Of a stretch of DNA of 64,000 nt, positions 7,792 to 17,112 are shown in pieces; position 1 is the first letter of the stretch, and each line of letters begins with the position of its first letter. Location of the stretch: positions 186,001-250,000 of the forward strand of contig NZ_JACLZI010000036.1 in NCBI RefSeq assembly GCF_014280935.1, given 5' to 3'. Source of the DNA: Aquibacillus kalidii (GTDB taxonomy: Bacteria; Bacillota; Bacilli; Bacillales; Amphibacillaceae). The notes beneath the pieces were generated by a model. That model was not told the DNA's origin. It did no database searches and saw only the letters and a program-made list of their open reading frames with translations. Made by a program: the position numbers and the translations under genes.

Positions 7792-9355
7792 ATTTTGCAT
7801 ATTCAACTGCTCTCGTTTCTCGAATGACAGTCACCTTAATGTGTCCTGGATAATCCAGTTCATTTTCTATTCGTTTTCGTATGTCCCTGGCAATTTTAAC
7901 TGACTCAAAGTCATCAATTTCATCAGGTTTTACAATAATACGAATCTCTCTTCCTGCTTGAATAGCAAATGATTTCTCTACACCATCATAAGATTCAGAG
8001 ATTTCTTCTAGCTTTTCTAATCGTTTAATATAATTCTCTAATGTTTCACTTCTTGCACCTGGACGCGCTGCAGACAGTGCATCAGCAGCAGCAACTATTA
8101 CTGCAATCACAGAAGTCGGTTCTTCATCACCATGGTGTGAAGCTATTGAATTTATTACAACTTGATTCTCTTTGTATTTCGTTGCTAATTCCTTACCGAT
8201 TTCAACGTGACTACCCTCTACTTCATGGTCGATGGCTTTTCCGATATCATGAAGTAATCCAGCTCGTTTAGCAAGTGTTACATCCTCACCTAGTTCTGCG
8301 GCAAGCAATCCGGATAAGTAAGCCACTTCCGTAGAATGCTTTAATACATTTTGACCATAGCTTGTACGATATTTTAAGCGACCTAGAATTTTAACAAGGT
8401 CCGGATGTAGGCCATGAACACCTACTTCAAACGTTGTTTGCTCCCCAACTTCACGAATATATTCATCTACTTCTCGTCTTGACTTATCAACCATTTCTTC
8501 AATTCGAGCAGGGTGAATACGTCCATCCTGAACCAGTTTTTCTAAGGCAATCCGGGCCGTCTCTCTTCTAATTGGATCGAACCCAGACAGAATTACAGCT
8601 TCTGGTGTATCATCTATAATTAAATCTATTCCAGTTAGTGTCTCAAGAGTACGAATATTACGGCCCTCACGACCTATGATCCGACCTTTCATCTCATCGT
8701 TTGGAAGGTTAACAACAGATACGGTTGTTTCGGCAACATGGTCTGCTGCACAACGTTGTAAAGCAAGTGAAAGAATACTTTTTGCTTTCTTATCTGCTTC
8801 TTCTTTAGCACGGTTTTCAGCTTCTTTAATAAAGATAGCGGACTCATGACTTACTTCTTTTTCAACACGCTCTAGAATAATCTGCTTAGCTTGGTCAGTT
8901 GTATAACCGGAAATACGCTCAAGTTCGGTTTGCTGCTCGCTTAACATAGCTCCAACTTTGCTTTCCATTTCTTCAATTTGTTGTTGTTTTTCTGCTAGCG
9001 AACTTTCTTTCTTCTCTAACATAAGCTCTCGCTTATCAAGTGTTTCATCTTTACGGTCTAGATTCTCTTCTTTTTGCATAAGACGTGTTTCTTGTTTTTG
9101 AATTTCCATTCTTCTCTCTCTAAGCTCTTGATCAGCTTGTTGACGAAGTTTATGGTTTTCATCCTTAGCTTCAAGAAGCGCCTCTTTCTTAGCAACCTCG
9201 GCGTTACGATGTCCTTCTTCGACAATTTGTTTAGCCAAGTCCTCTGCACTAGAAATTTTCTTTTCAGCAATAGATTTACGAATCAGATAACCAACAACAG
9301 CACCGACGATTAGGGCAAGCAAACTGGAGATGATGGCTGTGATTATTAGTTCCAT
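7790..9355 (-). CDS. rny: Ribonuclease Y
   Basis: RNase Y is the membrane-anchored endoribonuclease that starts decay of many mRNAs in Bacillus. The 521-residue protein has, in order, an N-terminal membrane segment (residues 3-25), a long charged coiled coil (about 30-200), a KH domain with [12 protein letters not shown], and an HD domain with HDIGKA and the ASHHGDEEP region. Length equals the family norm (520 aa). The ATG at 9355 has GAGGAGGTG 8 nt upstream; a start at 9388 would displace the membrane anchor and is rejected. A strong sigma-A promoter lies about 120 nt upstream. RicA, a subunit of its partner complex, is encoded in the same window. Confidence 0.98.
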   Translation of the reverse strand: MELIITAIISSLLALIVGAVVGYLIRKSIAEKKISSAEDLAKQIVEEGHRNAEVAKKEALLEAKDENHKLRQQADQELRERRMEIQKQETRLMQKEENLDRKDETLDKRELMLEKKESSLAEKQQQIEEMESKVGAMLSEQQTELERISGYTTDQAKQIILERVEKEVSHESAIFIKEAENRAKEEADKKAKSILSLALQRCAADHVAETTVSVVNLPNDEMKGRIIGREGRNIRTLETLTGIDLIIDDTPEAVILSGFDPIRRETARIALEKLVQDGRIHPARIEEMVDKSRREVDEYIREVGEQTTFEVGVHGLHPDLVKILGRLKYRTSYGQNVLKHSTEVAYLSGLLAAELGEDVTLAKRAGLLHDIGKAIDHEVEGSHVEIGKELATKYKENQVVINSIASHHGDEEPTSVIAVIVAAADALSAARPGARSETLENYIKRLEKLEEISESYDGVEKSFAIQAGREIRIIVKPDEIDDFESVKIARDIRKRIENELDYPGHIKVTVIRETRAVEYAK

Positions 9356-9477
9356 GGTTTCACCTCCTCTTGCTATAAACTTGTACAAACAATAAAATAG
9401 TCGGCATGTACAGTCTTTAACTTTAATTAAACGTTTTTAAAAGAATGTATAATAAACTATAAAATTATACATACTTA

Positions 9478-9506
9478 ATTTTAATCTTGAGGGTATATAA
9501 TGTCAA
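9478..9506 (-). promoter_or_regulatory. rny sigma-A promoter
   Basis: On the minus strand a perfect TTGACA (9501-9506) is followed, after exactly 17 nt, by TAAAAT (9478-9483). It is one of the best housekeeping promoters in the window and predicts an rny leader of about 115 nt. Confidence 0.8.
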
Positions 9507-9670
9507 GGAAACGTCAAATTTATGTAACATTTTTATCCAATTATTTTATATCGCAGCTAAAAACGTGTCATAATTTGACTAATTCTAGTCTTATATTATA
9601 TTTTTTAATCCATAATCCATTACTTCTATTCCAATCTGTTTGTACATAACCTTCTTTTTAAAGAAATAAT

Positions 9671-9700
9671 AAAAAAATCCCTACAATTAAGTAAGGATTT
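9671..9700 (-). terminator. terminator after recA
   Basis: On the minus strand AAATCCTTAC / GTAGGGATTT (one G-U pair, 6-nt loop) continues into a run of T residues, 8 nt after the recA stop codon. Confidence 0.85.
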
Positions 9701-9707
9701 TCTCGTA

Positions 9708-10754
9708 CTATTTGATATCTAATACTTCTTGAGAGTCTTCTTCAGATTCTCCATTTACAGTTTCAACAACATCCATCTCATAGTGTGTTCGAATTGCATT
9801 ATATATCTCCTCAGAAATATCTATGTTTTCTTTCAAGAATTGCTTAGCATTTTCACGACCTTGACCTAATCTTTCTTCATTATAAGAATACCAAGCACCA
9901 CTTTTTAGGACGATATCTAAATCTGATCCGATATCTAATATTTCACCTTCTCGAGAGATACCCTCTCCATACATAATATCTACTTCAGCCTGTTTGAAAG
10001 GAGGTGCAACCTTATTTTTAACAACTTTAATTCTAGTTCTATTACCGACCATGTCATTACCTTGCTTCAATGTTTCTGCACGGCGAACTTCTAAACGAAC
10101 AGATGAATAGAATTTAAGTGCACGTCCACCCGGAGTGGTTTCAGGATTCCCGAACATTACGCCAACTTTTTCACGGATTTGGTTAATAAATATAGCAGTT
10201 GTCTTAGACTTGTTAATCGCCCCAGAAAGTTTTCTAAGTGCCTGTGACATCAAACGGGCTTGTAACCCAACATGTGCGTCTCCCATTTCTCCCTCTATTT
10301 CTGCTTTTGGTACAAGTGCAGCAACAGAGTCAATAACGACCATATCAACAGCACCACTACGCACTAAGGCTTCAGCAATTTCTAGTGCTTGTTCACCAGT
10401 ATCTGGCTGTGATAGTAGTAATTCATCGACATTAACACCTAATTTTCTAGCATAAACAGGGTCTAATGCGTGCTCCGCGTCAATAAACGCGGCTTGACCA
10501 CCTTGTCTTTGTGCTTCTGCAATCGCATGTAGAGATACTGTAGTTTTACCAGAAGATTCAGGACCATAGATTTCAATTACCCGACCTCGTGGATACCCAC
10601 CAACCCCTAATGCTACATCTAACGCTAATGAACCGCTTGAAACAGTGGATACCTTTTGCTCTGCTCGTTCTCCTAGTTTCATAATAGACCCTTTACCAAA
10701 TTGCTTCTCTATTTGTTTCAACGCCATATCTAAGGCTTGTTTACGATCGCTCAC
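9708..10754 (-). CDS. recA: Recombinase RecA
   Basis: RecA forms filaments on single-stranded DNA, drives homologous strand exchange and activates LexA self-cleavage. The 348-residue product shows the Walker [10 protein letters not shown] (residues 64-72), the Walker B region VVIDSVAAL, and the L1/L2 DNA-binding loops around MGDAHVGLQ and [14 protein letters not shown]. It ends in an acidic tail as usual. The start is GTG at 10754 (giving MSDRKQ), with GGAAGGGG about 9 nt upstream. It is preceded by its own sigma-A promoter and a LexA-type operator, so it can be induced independently of cinA upstream. Confidence 0.99.
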   Translation of the reverse strand: MSDRKQALDMALKQIEKQFGKGSIMKLGERAEQKVSTVSSGSLALDVALGVGGYPRGRVIEIYGPESSGKTTVSLHAIAEAQRQGGQAAFIDAEHALDPVYARKLGVNVDELLLSQPDTGEQALEIAEALVRSGAVDMVVIDSVAALVPKAEIEGEMGDAHVGLQARLMSQALRKLSGAINKSKTTAIFINQIREKVGVMFGNPETTPGGRALKFYSSVRLEVRRAETLKQGNDMVGNRTRIKVVKNKVAPPFKQAEVDIMYGEGISREGEILDIGSDLDIVLKSGAWYSYNEERLGQGRENAKQFLKENIDISEEIYNAIRTHYEMDVVETVNGESEEDSQEVLDIK

Positions 10755-10785
10755 TTATATTTCCCCTTCCTATTTAACTATTACT

Positions 10786-10814
10786 ATCATAACTTGTTTT
10801 TTGAGATTTAACAA
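10786..10814 (-). promoter_or_regulatory. recA sigma-A promoter
   Basis: On the minus strand TTGTTA (10809-10814), a 17-nt spacer and TATGAT (10786-10791) form a good housekeeping promoter about 30 nt before the GTG start. Confidence 0.75.
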
Positions 10815-10823
10815 GAGAAAAAG

Positions 10824-10837
10824 CGAATAAATGTTCC
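10824..10837 (-). promoter_or_regulatory. LexA (DinR) operator of recA
   Basis: The 14-mer CGAATAAATGTTCC (plus strand) matches the Bacillus LexA/DinR box CGAACnnnnGTTCG with few mismatches, and resembles the known B. subtilis recA box, which also begins CGAAT. It sits 9 bp upstream of the -35. SOS control of recA is established for the family; operator identity here is inferred from the motif and its position. Confidence 0.65.
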
Positions 10838-10917
10838 CTTATTTTTAAGTAGGGTTTTTCTAAGAAAACAGAAAAATAATATAAGCATTTTCAAATTTTT
10901 GTATAGGGTTAAATAGT

Positions 10918-12168
10918 TTATTTTAAATTTTGTATATATTTATATAGTAATTCGAATCCTTTTTTAACGGTCCGATTTCTAATCCCTTCTCGATTACCTT
11001 GAAAGTGAAATTCCTTTGTATCGACCGTATCGATTCCAGAAACACTAATAAAGACTGTACCTACCGACTTTTCTTCTACACTTTCAGGCCCTGCAACCCC
11101 AGTAAAACTAATTCCTAAAGTAGAATTGAGTTTCCCTTTCACGTTATGTGCCATTTCCTCCGCACACTGCTTGCTTACTGTGCCATATTGATCAATAGTG
11201 TTAGAATCAACTTCAAGCAGATTTTTTTTGGCTTCTGTAGCATAACTAACTACTGCTCCGTTAAACACAGCCGATGCACCACTAATTGACACAAATTCGT
11301 CAGCAAATTTACCACCCGTTAGACTCTCTGCACTCGATATTGTCCAGTTCTTGTTTTTTAATAGGTGAAAAACCTTCTCCTGAATGGTTACATCGTCATA
11401 ACCATAAAAGTAATCACCGACTAAATCCATTATTTGTACTTCAGATCCCTCAATGAGTTTATTCGCATCCACTTTCGTTTTTGCTCTAGCGGTTAAACGT
11501 AAAGCAACCTCCCCTTCTGAAGCGAGTGGTGCAATAGTCGGATTGTGTTGAGCATCTATAAGTGATTTTAAATCGTGTTCTAATTGAGATTCACCAATCC
11601 CGATAAAGCGAAGCATTCTTGACTGAATAACTGTATTAAGCTCCAACTTCTCCTTTAAATAAGGAAAAACGTGATTAGCCGTAATAGACTTCATCTCACG
11701 AGGAACACCTGGTAAAAACACCCAGATTGAACCTTTATATTCTACAATCATCCCTGGGGCCATACCAGTTTCATTTTGTAATACGATCGCGTCATCAAAT
11801 ACCCGAGCTTGTTTGCGATTGTTCGGTGTCATTTGGCGATTCGCTTTAAGAAAGAAATTAGTTATTTTCTCCATCGCTAACTGATCTTCTGTCAACTTCT
11901 TGTTAGTTAATAATTGGAATGCCTCTCGAGTTAGATCATCATCAGTTGGACCTAAACCTCCAGTAACAATAATTAGGTCTGATCGTTTAGAAGCAAGCTC
12001 AAATGTGGACCGAACTCTTTCCAAGTTATCTCCAACCACTCCATGGAAATAAACACTTATTCCATGGTCCGCAAGCTGTTCAGACAGCCATTGAGCGTTT
12101 GTATTAGCAATCTGACCTAGTAATAATTCTGTACCAACTGCCAGTATCTCCGCTTTGTATTCTACCAT
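10918..12168 (-). CDS. cinA: CinA-family protein / nicotinamide-nucleotide amidase
   Basis: The 416-residue two-domain protein has an N-terminal molybdopterin-binding-like domain (residues 5-170, with AVGTELLLGQIANTN and TGGLGPTDDD) and a C-terminal PncC-type domain (SSAESLTGGKFAD, then FTGVAGP). The C-terminal family deamidates nicotinamide mononucleotide for NAD salvage, while the N-terminal domain of relatives hydrolyses ADP-ribose. In naturally competent bacteria cinA is linked to recA and transformation. Its ATG overlaps the pgsA stop codon in TAATG, so the two are translationally coupled, and recA follows, as in B. subtilis. Length is normal. Confidence 0.95.
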   Translation of the reverse strand: MVEYKAEILAVGTELLLGQIANTNAQWLSEQLADHGISVYFHGVVGDNLERVRSTFELASKRSDLIIVTGGLGPTDDDLTREAFQLLTNKKLTEDQLAMEKITNFFLKANRQMTPNNRKQARVFDDAIVLQNETGMAPGMIVEYKGSIWVFLPGVPREMKSITANHVFPYLKEKLELNTVIQSRMLRFIGIGESQLEHDLKSLIDAQHNPTIAPLASEGEVALRLTARAKTKVDANKLIEGSEVQIMDLVGDYFYGYDDVTIQEKVFHLLKNKNWTISSAESLTGGKFADEFVSISGASAVFNGAVVSYATEAKKNLLEVDSNTIDQYGTVSKQCAEEMAHNVKGKLNSTLGISFTGVAGPESVEEKSVGTVFISVSGIDTVDTKEFHFQGNREGIRNRTVKKGFELLYKYIQNLK

Positions 12169-12746
12169 TATTTTGACTCCCTCATCACATGCCAGTTTTT
12201 AACAAAGTAATCAACGCCTGAAATTACTGTGATAATTAAAGCTAAATAAAGGGTTATTTGATCGAAAGGGATCCCTAGATAGGAAAAAGGATAATTGTGT
12301 AATAGTAGTGCAGATATGGATACAATTTGTAAAACTGTCTTTAATTTCCCCATTTGCCCAGCTGCAAGGACAACTCCTTCTCCAGCTGCAACTAAACGTA
12401 AACCTGTCACTGCAAATTCACGACTAATAATGATGATTACAACCCATGCAGGTGCAAACCCGATCTCCACTAATAAAATAAAAGCTGCAGAAACTAAAAG
12501 CTTGTCCGCCATAGGGTCCAAAAATTTACCTAGATTGGTAACCAAATTATGTTTTCTTGCATAATAACCGTCAATCCAATCAGTAGTAGAGGCAAGAATA
12601 AATAGAAGTGCAGCCGCCAAATGAGAAACTGGTAATTCACGTTCACCAATATCTAATATTCCCCAATCAAAAGGTGCTGCAAGTAAAACGATGAAAATTG
12701 GAATAAGAAATATTCGTGATAATGTAATTCGATTAGGTATGTTCAT
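12168..12746 (-). CDS. pgsA: CDP-diacylglycerol-glycerol-3-P phosphatidyltransferase
   Basis: PgsA makes phosphatidylglycerol phosphate, the committed step to phosphatidylglycerol and cardiolipin in the membrane. The 192-residue protein carries the complete CDP-alcohol phosphotransferase signature D-x2-DG-x2-AR-x8-G-x3-D-x3-D, visible as TDWIDGYYAR followed by GKFLDPMADK, and several hydrophobic helices. The ATG at 12746 has GGAGG upstream. It is coupled to cinA by a one-base overlap. The gap to rodZ contains only a weak inverted repeat without a T run. Confidence 0.96.
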   Translation of the reverse strand: MNIPNRITLSRIFLIPIFIVLLAAPFDWGILDIGERELPVSHLAAALLFILASTTDWIDGYYARKHNLVTNLGKFLDPMADKLLVSAAFILLVEIGFAPAWVVIIIISREFAVTGLRLVAAGEGVVLAAGQMGKLKTVLQIVSISALLLHNYPFSYLGIPFDQITLYLALIITVISGVDYFVKNWHVMRESK

Positions 12747-12833
12747 ATGTAGTCCTCCAAAATAAATTAGTAAGTAAGGTAACCCTTCCCACCATTATAG
12801 ATGAAAAGGGTTAGTAATTAAAAAAATATAGCT

Positions 12834-13724
12834 TTATTCGTTAACGATTTTAATCCAAACCTTTTGTACTTGGCTAGCGTCTATATCATCAGGTAATTGT
12901 AAAGCTACTCCATTTACTTTTATATTAAGCTTAGTTGGATTTCCAAAACGTAAGTAAATTTGTTCTTCCCCAGTCATATCTTGTGTTAACGGAGAATCTG
13001 CTGCATAGAACATGTTATTGTAAAAACTCTTTCCTTTACCATTCTCTAACTCTAACCAATGCTCACTCTCAGAGCTTAATTCAAGTTCTACCTTATCTCC
13101 AGGGTTAGTAAGTTCATATGTGGTTTCTCCGTTCCCCTTTTCAACAATGTTCAGCGTGGGTAGGGTCTCAGCCTCATCATTATCCTCTTCTGTAGTTTCA
13201 GCCTCATCATTCGTTGACTCAGGATCGGTTTCAGGTTCTACTTCCTCACCTGTATCTTTTGGCATCTGTACTTCGTCTCCACCTTTATTCTCCTCTGTCT
13301 GCTTTGGTTGATCGTTATCGCCATTAAATCCATCTTGTCTAAAATACCATATGGTAACCAATATACCTATAATTAACAAAACGACAATAACAGTTGGTAA
13401 AAAGGATAAAATAGCTGGGCTTTTAGAAGTGGTTGTGTCTTTTCTACTTCTTTGTACCCTGGTATATTGAATTGTACTTTCACTTGTATTTGTTTTCGGT
13501 AATTCACTACTATACTCTTCCATTAACTGATCAGGATCTAATCCAACTGCTGTAGCATATTCTTTAATAAAAGCTCGAATATAAAAATTTCCGGGCATTA
13601 TATCAAGATTACCTTTTTCAATTGCTTGCAAATATCTCGTTTGTATTTTAGTTATCTTTTGTACATCGTCTAAAGACAACTTTTTAGCTTCCCTTGCTTC
13701 CTTTAGCCTCAAACCTAATTCCAT
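12834..13724 (-). CDS. rodZ: RodZ-like helix-turn-helix membrane protein (YmfM)
   Basis: This is a cytoskeletal adaptor of the MreB elongation machinery: cytoplasmic helix-turn-helix, one membrane span, extracellular beta domain. The HTH_25 region covers residues 2-65 (MELGLRLKEAREAK, then MPGNFYIRAFIKEYA). The span is about residues 104-127. A Glu/Asp/Thr-rich linker and a DUF4115 domain at the C-terminus follow. I start at ATG 13724 because homologues begin MELG and GGATGGTG lies upstream; an ATG at 13736 is the alternative. It lies 18 nt after ymfK and before pgsA, the standard Bacillus order. Confidence 0.93.
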   Translation of the reverse strand: MELGLRLKEAREAKKLSLDDVQKITKIQTRYLQAIEKGNLDIMPGNFYIRAFIKEYATAVGLDPDQLMEEYSSELPKTNTSESTIQYTRVQRSRKDTTTSKSPAILSFLPTVIVVLLIIGILVTIWYFRQDGFNGDNDQPKQTEENKGGDEVQMPKDTGEEVEPETDPESTNDEAETTEEDNDEAETLPTLNIVEKGNGETTYELTNPGDKVELELSSESEHWLELENGKGKSFYNNMFYAADSPLTQDMTGEEQIYLRFGNPTKLNIKVNGVALQLPDDIDASQVQKVWIKIVNE

Positions 13725-13742
13725 ACTAAACACCATCCATCT

Positions 13743-14534
13743 TTAAAAATCAAACATTGAAAAACCATTATTTTGATTAAACTCTGATTTTTCAATTGGG
13801 TCATATCTTATTTCTTCACCTTCTTCAGTTCTTAATTCAATAATATAGTCAAAGTCATCTAATTTATATTCTGTTTGTTGAACAAAAATATCCGGATGTT
13901 CCACCACTTTGGTTGCAGGCAATCTCATCACTTCTCGTACAAGCTCCCAATGTTTCTCACTTGCGCGTCTAGTGGACACAATTCCATCAATTATATAAAT
14001 GTTGTCATCATTATATTCGTCTTTTATCAACTGATTTCGGACGGTCTGTTTTAATAAAGTACTCGAAACAAATAACCATCTTTTGTTAGCACAGACACTA
14101 GCAGCAACAATTGACTCGGTCTTTCCAACCCGTGGCATACCTCTTATCCCTATTAGTTTGTGCCCATCCTTTTTATATAATTCAGCCATAAAGTCAACTA
14201 ATAGTCCTAATTCACTTCTTACAAAATGAAAGGTCTTTTTATCGTCATTGTCACTATGTATATATCTTCCGTGTCTGACTGCCAATCGATCCATCAATTT
14301 AGGTTTTCTAATTTTTGTTACGTTTATTGTATCCATTGTTTTTAATATAGATTTCAATCGAGTGATTTGTTCATCTTTCCTTGTTAATAAAAGCATGCCC
14401 CTTTTCGAATCCTCTACACCATTTATGGTGATAATGTTTATTGATAACATACCAAGTAGGGAGGAAATATCTCCAAGTAACCCTGGACGGTTGCGCTGAA
14501 TTTCATATTCAAGATACCATTCTGTTTTACCCAT
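13743..14534 (-). CDS. ymfK: YmfK-type DUF3388 protein
   Basis: This is a conserved Bacillaceae protein of unknown function (263 aa). Residues 5-75 resemble an ACT-like regulatory fold (RPGLLGDISSLLGMLSINI). A P-loop follows at residues 132-139, GMPRVGKT, fitting Walker A GxxxxGKT, so nucleotide binding is plausible. The C-terminal third includes YIIDGIVS and an acidic stretch. The combination of ACT-like sensor and P-loop suggests a regulatory NTPase, but this is inference. It lies between ymfJ and rodZ as in B. subtilis. Its ribosome site is GGGAG before the ATG at 14534. Confidence 0.9.
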   Translation of the reverse strand: MGKTEWYLEYEIQRNRPGLLGDISSLLGMLSINIITINGVEDSKRGMLLLTRKDEQITRLKSILKTMDTINVTKIRKPKLMDRLAVRHGRYIHSDNDDKKTFHFVRSELGLLVDFMAELYKKDGHKLIGIRGMPRVGKTESIVAASVCANKRWLFVSSTLLKQTVRNQLIKDEYNDDNIYIIDGIVSTRRASEKHWELVREVMRLPATKVVEHPDIFVQQTEYKLDDFDYIIELRTEEGEEIRYDPIEKSEFNQNNGFSMFDF

Positions 14535-14682
14535 CTCAAAACTCCCTTAAAAGGAATAATCTACTAATATCATAAATGATTTTATTCCATTAGAAAAGGA
14601 TATTATTTCTAATATTTCACATTGCGGTTATTAAGATATAATTTTCACCTTAAAAGCACATTTTAATGGCATGATTTTAGAT

Positions 14683-14723
14683 AAAAACAAAGCCCTTGCA
14701 TACGTAAAAAGCAAGGGCTTTGT
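14683..14723 (-). terminator. terminator after ymfJ
   Basis: A 13-bp perfect stem (ACAAAGCCCTTGC / GCAAGGGCTTTGT) with an 11-nt loop is followed by TTTTAT on the minus strand. It closes the ymfF-ymfH-ymfI-ymfJ group. Confidence 0.92.
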
Positions 14724-14744
14724 TTATCAAAAAGTGCGGACTAA

Positions 14745-15005
14745 TTATCGACCAGTACCTTCATTCTGTACCATTTTGACCATGATATTTGCAATGGCAT
14801 GTTGCTCACCTTTATCAGCAGCATTCCACAGATCACGTAATACAGCCTCTTGGTCATTTTTCGCTTCTACTTGTTTGGAAAGATAACCACCAATATCATA
14901 TGCTATTTCAGAAATAGCGTTTTGGCTCATACCTTGACCTTCTGCTTGGTGTAATCTGTCACCAAGGAAATCTTTCCATGATTCGAAGTTATCTAAAACA
15001 GACAT
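14745..15005 (-). CDS. ymfJ: YmfJ-type DUF3243 protein
   Basis: This small conserved Bacillus protein (86 aa) is of unknown function. It begins MSVLDNFESWKDFLGDRL and is predicted mostly helical, with no Cys, no signal peptide and no membrane segment. The DUF3243 blocks (NAISEIAYDIGGYL and the C-terminal VKMVQNEGTGR) are complete. The ATG at 15005 has GGAGGAA upstream. It follows ymfI by 90 nt and is followed by a strong terminator. Confidence 0.9.
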   Translation of the reverse strand: MSVLDNFESWKDFLGDRLHQAEGQGMSQNAISEIAYDIGGYLSKQVEAKNDQEAVLRDLWNAADKGEQHAIANIMVKMVQNEGTGR

Positions 15006-15095
15006 TTAAATTCCTCCTTCATTCAACTTACACCTATAGCATTTGAAATTTATAAAACTTTATTCATAAAGGAGGAATTACTTTTTGAGAAAAAA

Positions 15096-15812
15096 CTACC
15101 AGGCACCAGTCACCTTTAACATTTCTCCTTGGATATAAGAAGACTTTTCATCTAATAAAAAAGCTACTGCATGAGCAACTTCCTCAGGTTTTCCAGCTCG
15201 TTTTACAGGTATCTCATCCATTATCATACGCTTGTCATCTTCAGAAAAAGTATCGTTCATTGAGGTGTCTATAAAACCTGGGCTCACACCATTAACGGAA
15301 ATCCCACTTGGAGCAACCTCTTTAGCTAGTGCTTTTACAAAGCTATCCTGGGCTCCTTTAACAGAAGAATAAATCACCTCACAACTTGCTCCAATTTCTC
15401 CCCATATAGAAGAGATGAGGATGATATGGCCGAATTTATTTTGGATCATATAAGGTAATAAGTGCTGACTTATTACCCATGGACTCTTTACGTGAAGGTT
15501 AATCATTTTATCCATTTCAACTTCTGAGACGTCTTGAAACAAACCATAATGGCTCTTTCCACTTGCAAAGATAACAGAATCAATCGGGAAATGTAAGCCT
15601 TCAAGAAAAGTTGTAATCCCATTATTAGTGCTTAGATCTCCCTGAATAATACCTAATATTGATTCGTCTGGTAAAACGTCACATAAACGATCAATGACTA
15701 TTTTATTTTGATTATAATGTACTAACAATTTATATCCTTCAGCAGTCAGACGCTCACATATAGCACGACCGATACCACCACTTGCTCCAATTACTAAACA
15801 ATTTTTCGACAT
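15096..15812 (-). CDS. ymfI: YmfI short-chain reductase (EF-P modification)
   Basis: This short-chain dehydrogenase/reductase (238 aa) has GASGGIG (residues 9-15) for NAD(P)H binding and the catalytic Ser (LISS) and YSSVK (YxxxK) in order. B. subtilis YmfI is reported to reduce the 5-aminopentanone group on elongation factor P to 5-aminopentanol, helping translate polyproline stretches; I infer the same here from close synteny. The frame is open upstream into ymfH, but ATG 15812, 10 nt after the ymfH stop and with AAGGG upstream, is the sensible start. The C-terminal RAGKPEEVAHAVAFL block is typical. Confidence 0.93.
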   Translation of the reverse strand: MSKNCLVIGASGGIGRAICERLTAEGYKLLVHYNQNKIVIDRLCDVLPDESILGIIQGDLSTNNGITTFLEGLHFPIDSVIFASGKSHYGLFQDVSEVEMDKMINLHVKSPWVISQHLLPYMIQNKFGHIILISSIWGEIGASCEVIYSSVKGAQDSFVKALAKEVAPSGISVNGVSPGFIDTSMNDTFSEDDKRMIMDEIPVKRAGKPEEVAHAVAFLLDEKSSYIQGEMLKVTGAW

Positions 15813-15822
15813 CACTATTCCC

Positions 15823-17112
15823 TTATCCCTTAATTGGTACAGTTTGACAGATTGAAATTCTATCCTCACTAATCCAGTTCTCTAAAAATTTATTTGCCTC
15901 TTCTACGCTTAGCGACTCAATTGTCGGTACAATTTCAAAAAAGTCTATATCCATCAAATTATAGTGTATAAATTGATTGGAGATGAATTCTAAAGAATTC
16001 ATGGCACGTAAAAATTGACCAATTTTTTTCCTTTTCATTCTTTCAAATTCTTCTCCTGAAAGTTTTGTCTGTTTTAGCTGATTTAGACGACTAATGATTG
16101 CATCTGCAAGTTCATCCGGTTTAGACGTATTGCCCCCAATTATAGAGAAACCAAATTTCTTTTCTAAATTTGTTTCGAAACTAAAACTATTGTCAATTAG
16201 ATCCTGTTCGTACAGTTCCTGATAGAATTGTCCACTTTTAGAAAAAAAGTTATCTAGTACCATGTCAGTCAATAAGTCTTTTTTAAGAAATTCTGTAACA
16301 TCCTGATAATCCATTACTTCCTTTATACCAATCATTGACTTTGACATCGTAACTGGCATTTCAATAATATGTTTCTTTTTAGCTACATGTGTTGGTTCCT
16401 CTGGATATGTTCTATCTATTTCTATTATTTCTGGGAAATCTTTCAACTGTTGATTTTCTCGAATTAGCTTCATCATACTTTCTGGTTCAAAGTTACCCGC
16501 AACGAAAAAGGTCATGTTAGAAGGATGATAAAAGGTGTTATAACAAGTATATAGATCTTCCTTCGTAATTTTATCAATAGATTCTACTGTACCTGCGATG
16601 TCTATTTGAACTGGATGATTAACATAAAGACTTTGGATCGTTCCAAAAAAAGATCTCCAATCTGGTTGATCATCGTACATTCGTATTTCTTGGCCAATTA
16701 TTCCTTTTTCCTTTTCCACGGACTGATCAGAAAAATAAGGCTCTTGTACAAAATCTAATAATGTTGTCACATTCTCCTTAATGTCACTAGTAGAAGAAAA
16801 AAGATACGCTGTTTTAGTAAAAGATGTAAAGGCATTTGCTGAAGCCCCTCGTTTTGTAAATTCTTGAAAAACATCTTTATCTTCTTTCTCAAACAACTTG
16901 TGTTCTAAAAAATGCGCAATACCATCCGGAACCGTAACAGTCTCTGTTTTTCCAATTGGTACGAAGGATTGATCTATTGAACCATAATCAGTGGAGAAAA
17001 TGCCAAACGTTTTAGACATTTCAGGTTTTGGAAGAAGAAAAACTTTTAATCCGTTTTCCAATTTCTCTGAATAAATGGTTTCTTTTAACTGCTCATACTC
17101 TGTTTTATTCAT
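15823..17112 (-). CDS. ymfH: M16-family peptidase YmfH (zinc motif intact)
   Basis: This is a 429-residue single-unit M16B peptidase. The inverted zinc motif HxxEH is intact (AHFLEH, H67-E70-H71) and a downstream Glu-containing helix is present, so this is the catalytic partner of the neighbouring ymfF product, which lacks the motif. Such active/inactive pairs form heterodimeric clamshell proteases, as in mitochondrial processing peptidase and AlbE/AlbF. The start ATG 17112 overlaps the ymfF stop codon by 8 nt, indicating coupled translation and fixed stoichiometry. The biological substrate is unknown. Confidence 0.93.
   Translation of the reverse strand: MNKTEYEQLKETIYSEKLENGLKVFLLPKPEMSKTFGIFSTDYGSIDQSFVPIGKTETVTVPDGIAHFLEHKLFEKEDKDVFQEFTKRGASANAFTSFTKTAYLFSSTSDIKENVTTLLDFVQEPYFSDQSVEKEKGIIGQEIRMYDDQPDWRSFFGTIQSLYVNHPVQIDIAGTVESIDKITKEDLYTCYNTFYHPSNMTFFVAGNFEPESMMKLIRENQQLKDFPEIIEIDRTYPEEPTHVAKKKHIIEMPVTMSKSMIGIKEVMDYQDVTEFLKKDLLTDMVLDNFFSKSGQFYQELYEQDLIDNSFSFETNLEKKFGFSIIGGNTSKPDELADAIISRLNQLKQTKLSGEEFERMKRKKIGQFLRAMNSLEFISNQFIHYNLMDIDFFEIVPTIESLSVEEANKFLENWISEDRISICQTVPIKG

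Larger units (their letters stand above)
9356..9707. other. recA-rny intergenic region
   Basis: This 352-bp, very AT-rich gap holds the recA terminator (9671-9700), the rny promoter (9478-9506) and a palindrome in the rny leader (arms 9445-9453 and 9464-9472). There is no gene. In B. subtilis pbpX lies between recA and rny; it is absent here. Confidence 0.7.

Noticed and set aside
12780-12815. Inverted repeat TAACCCTT / AAGGGTTA between rodZ and pgsA
   Set aside because: No T run after the stem and a large loop; not convincing as a terminator.
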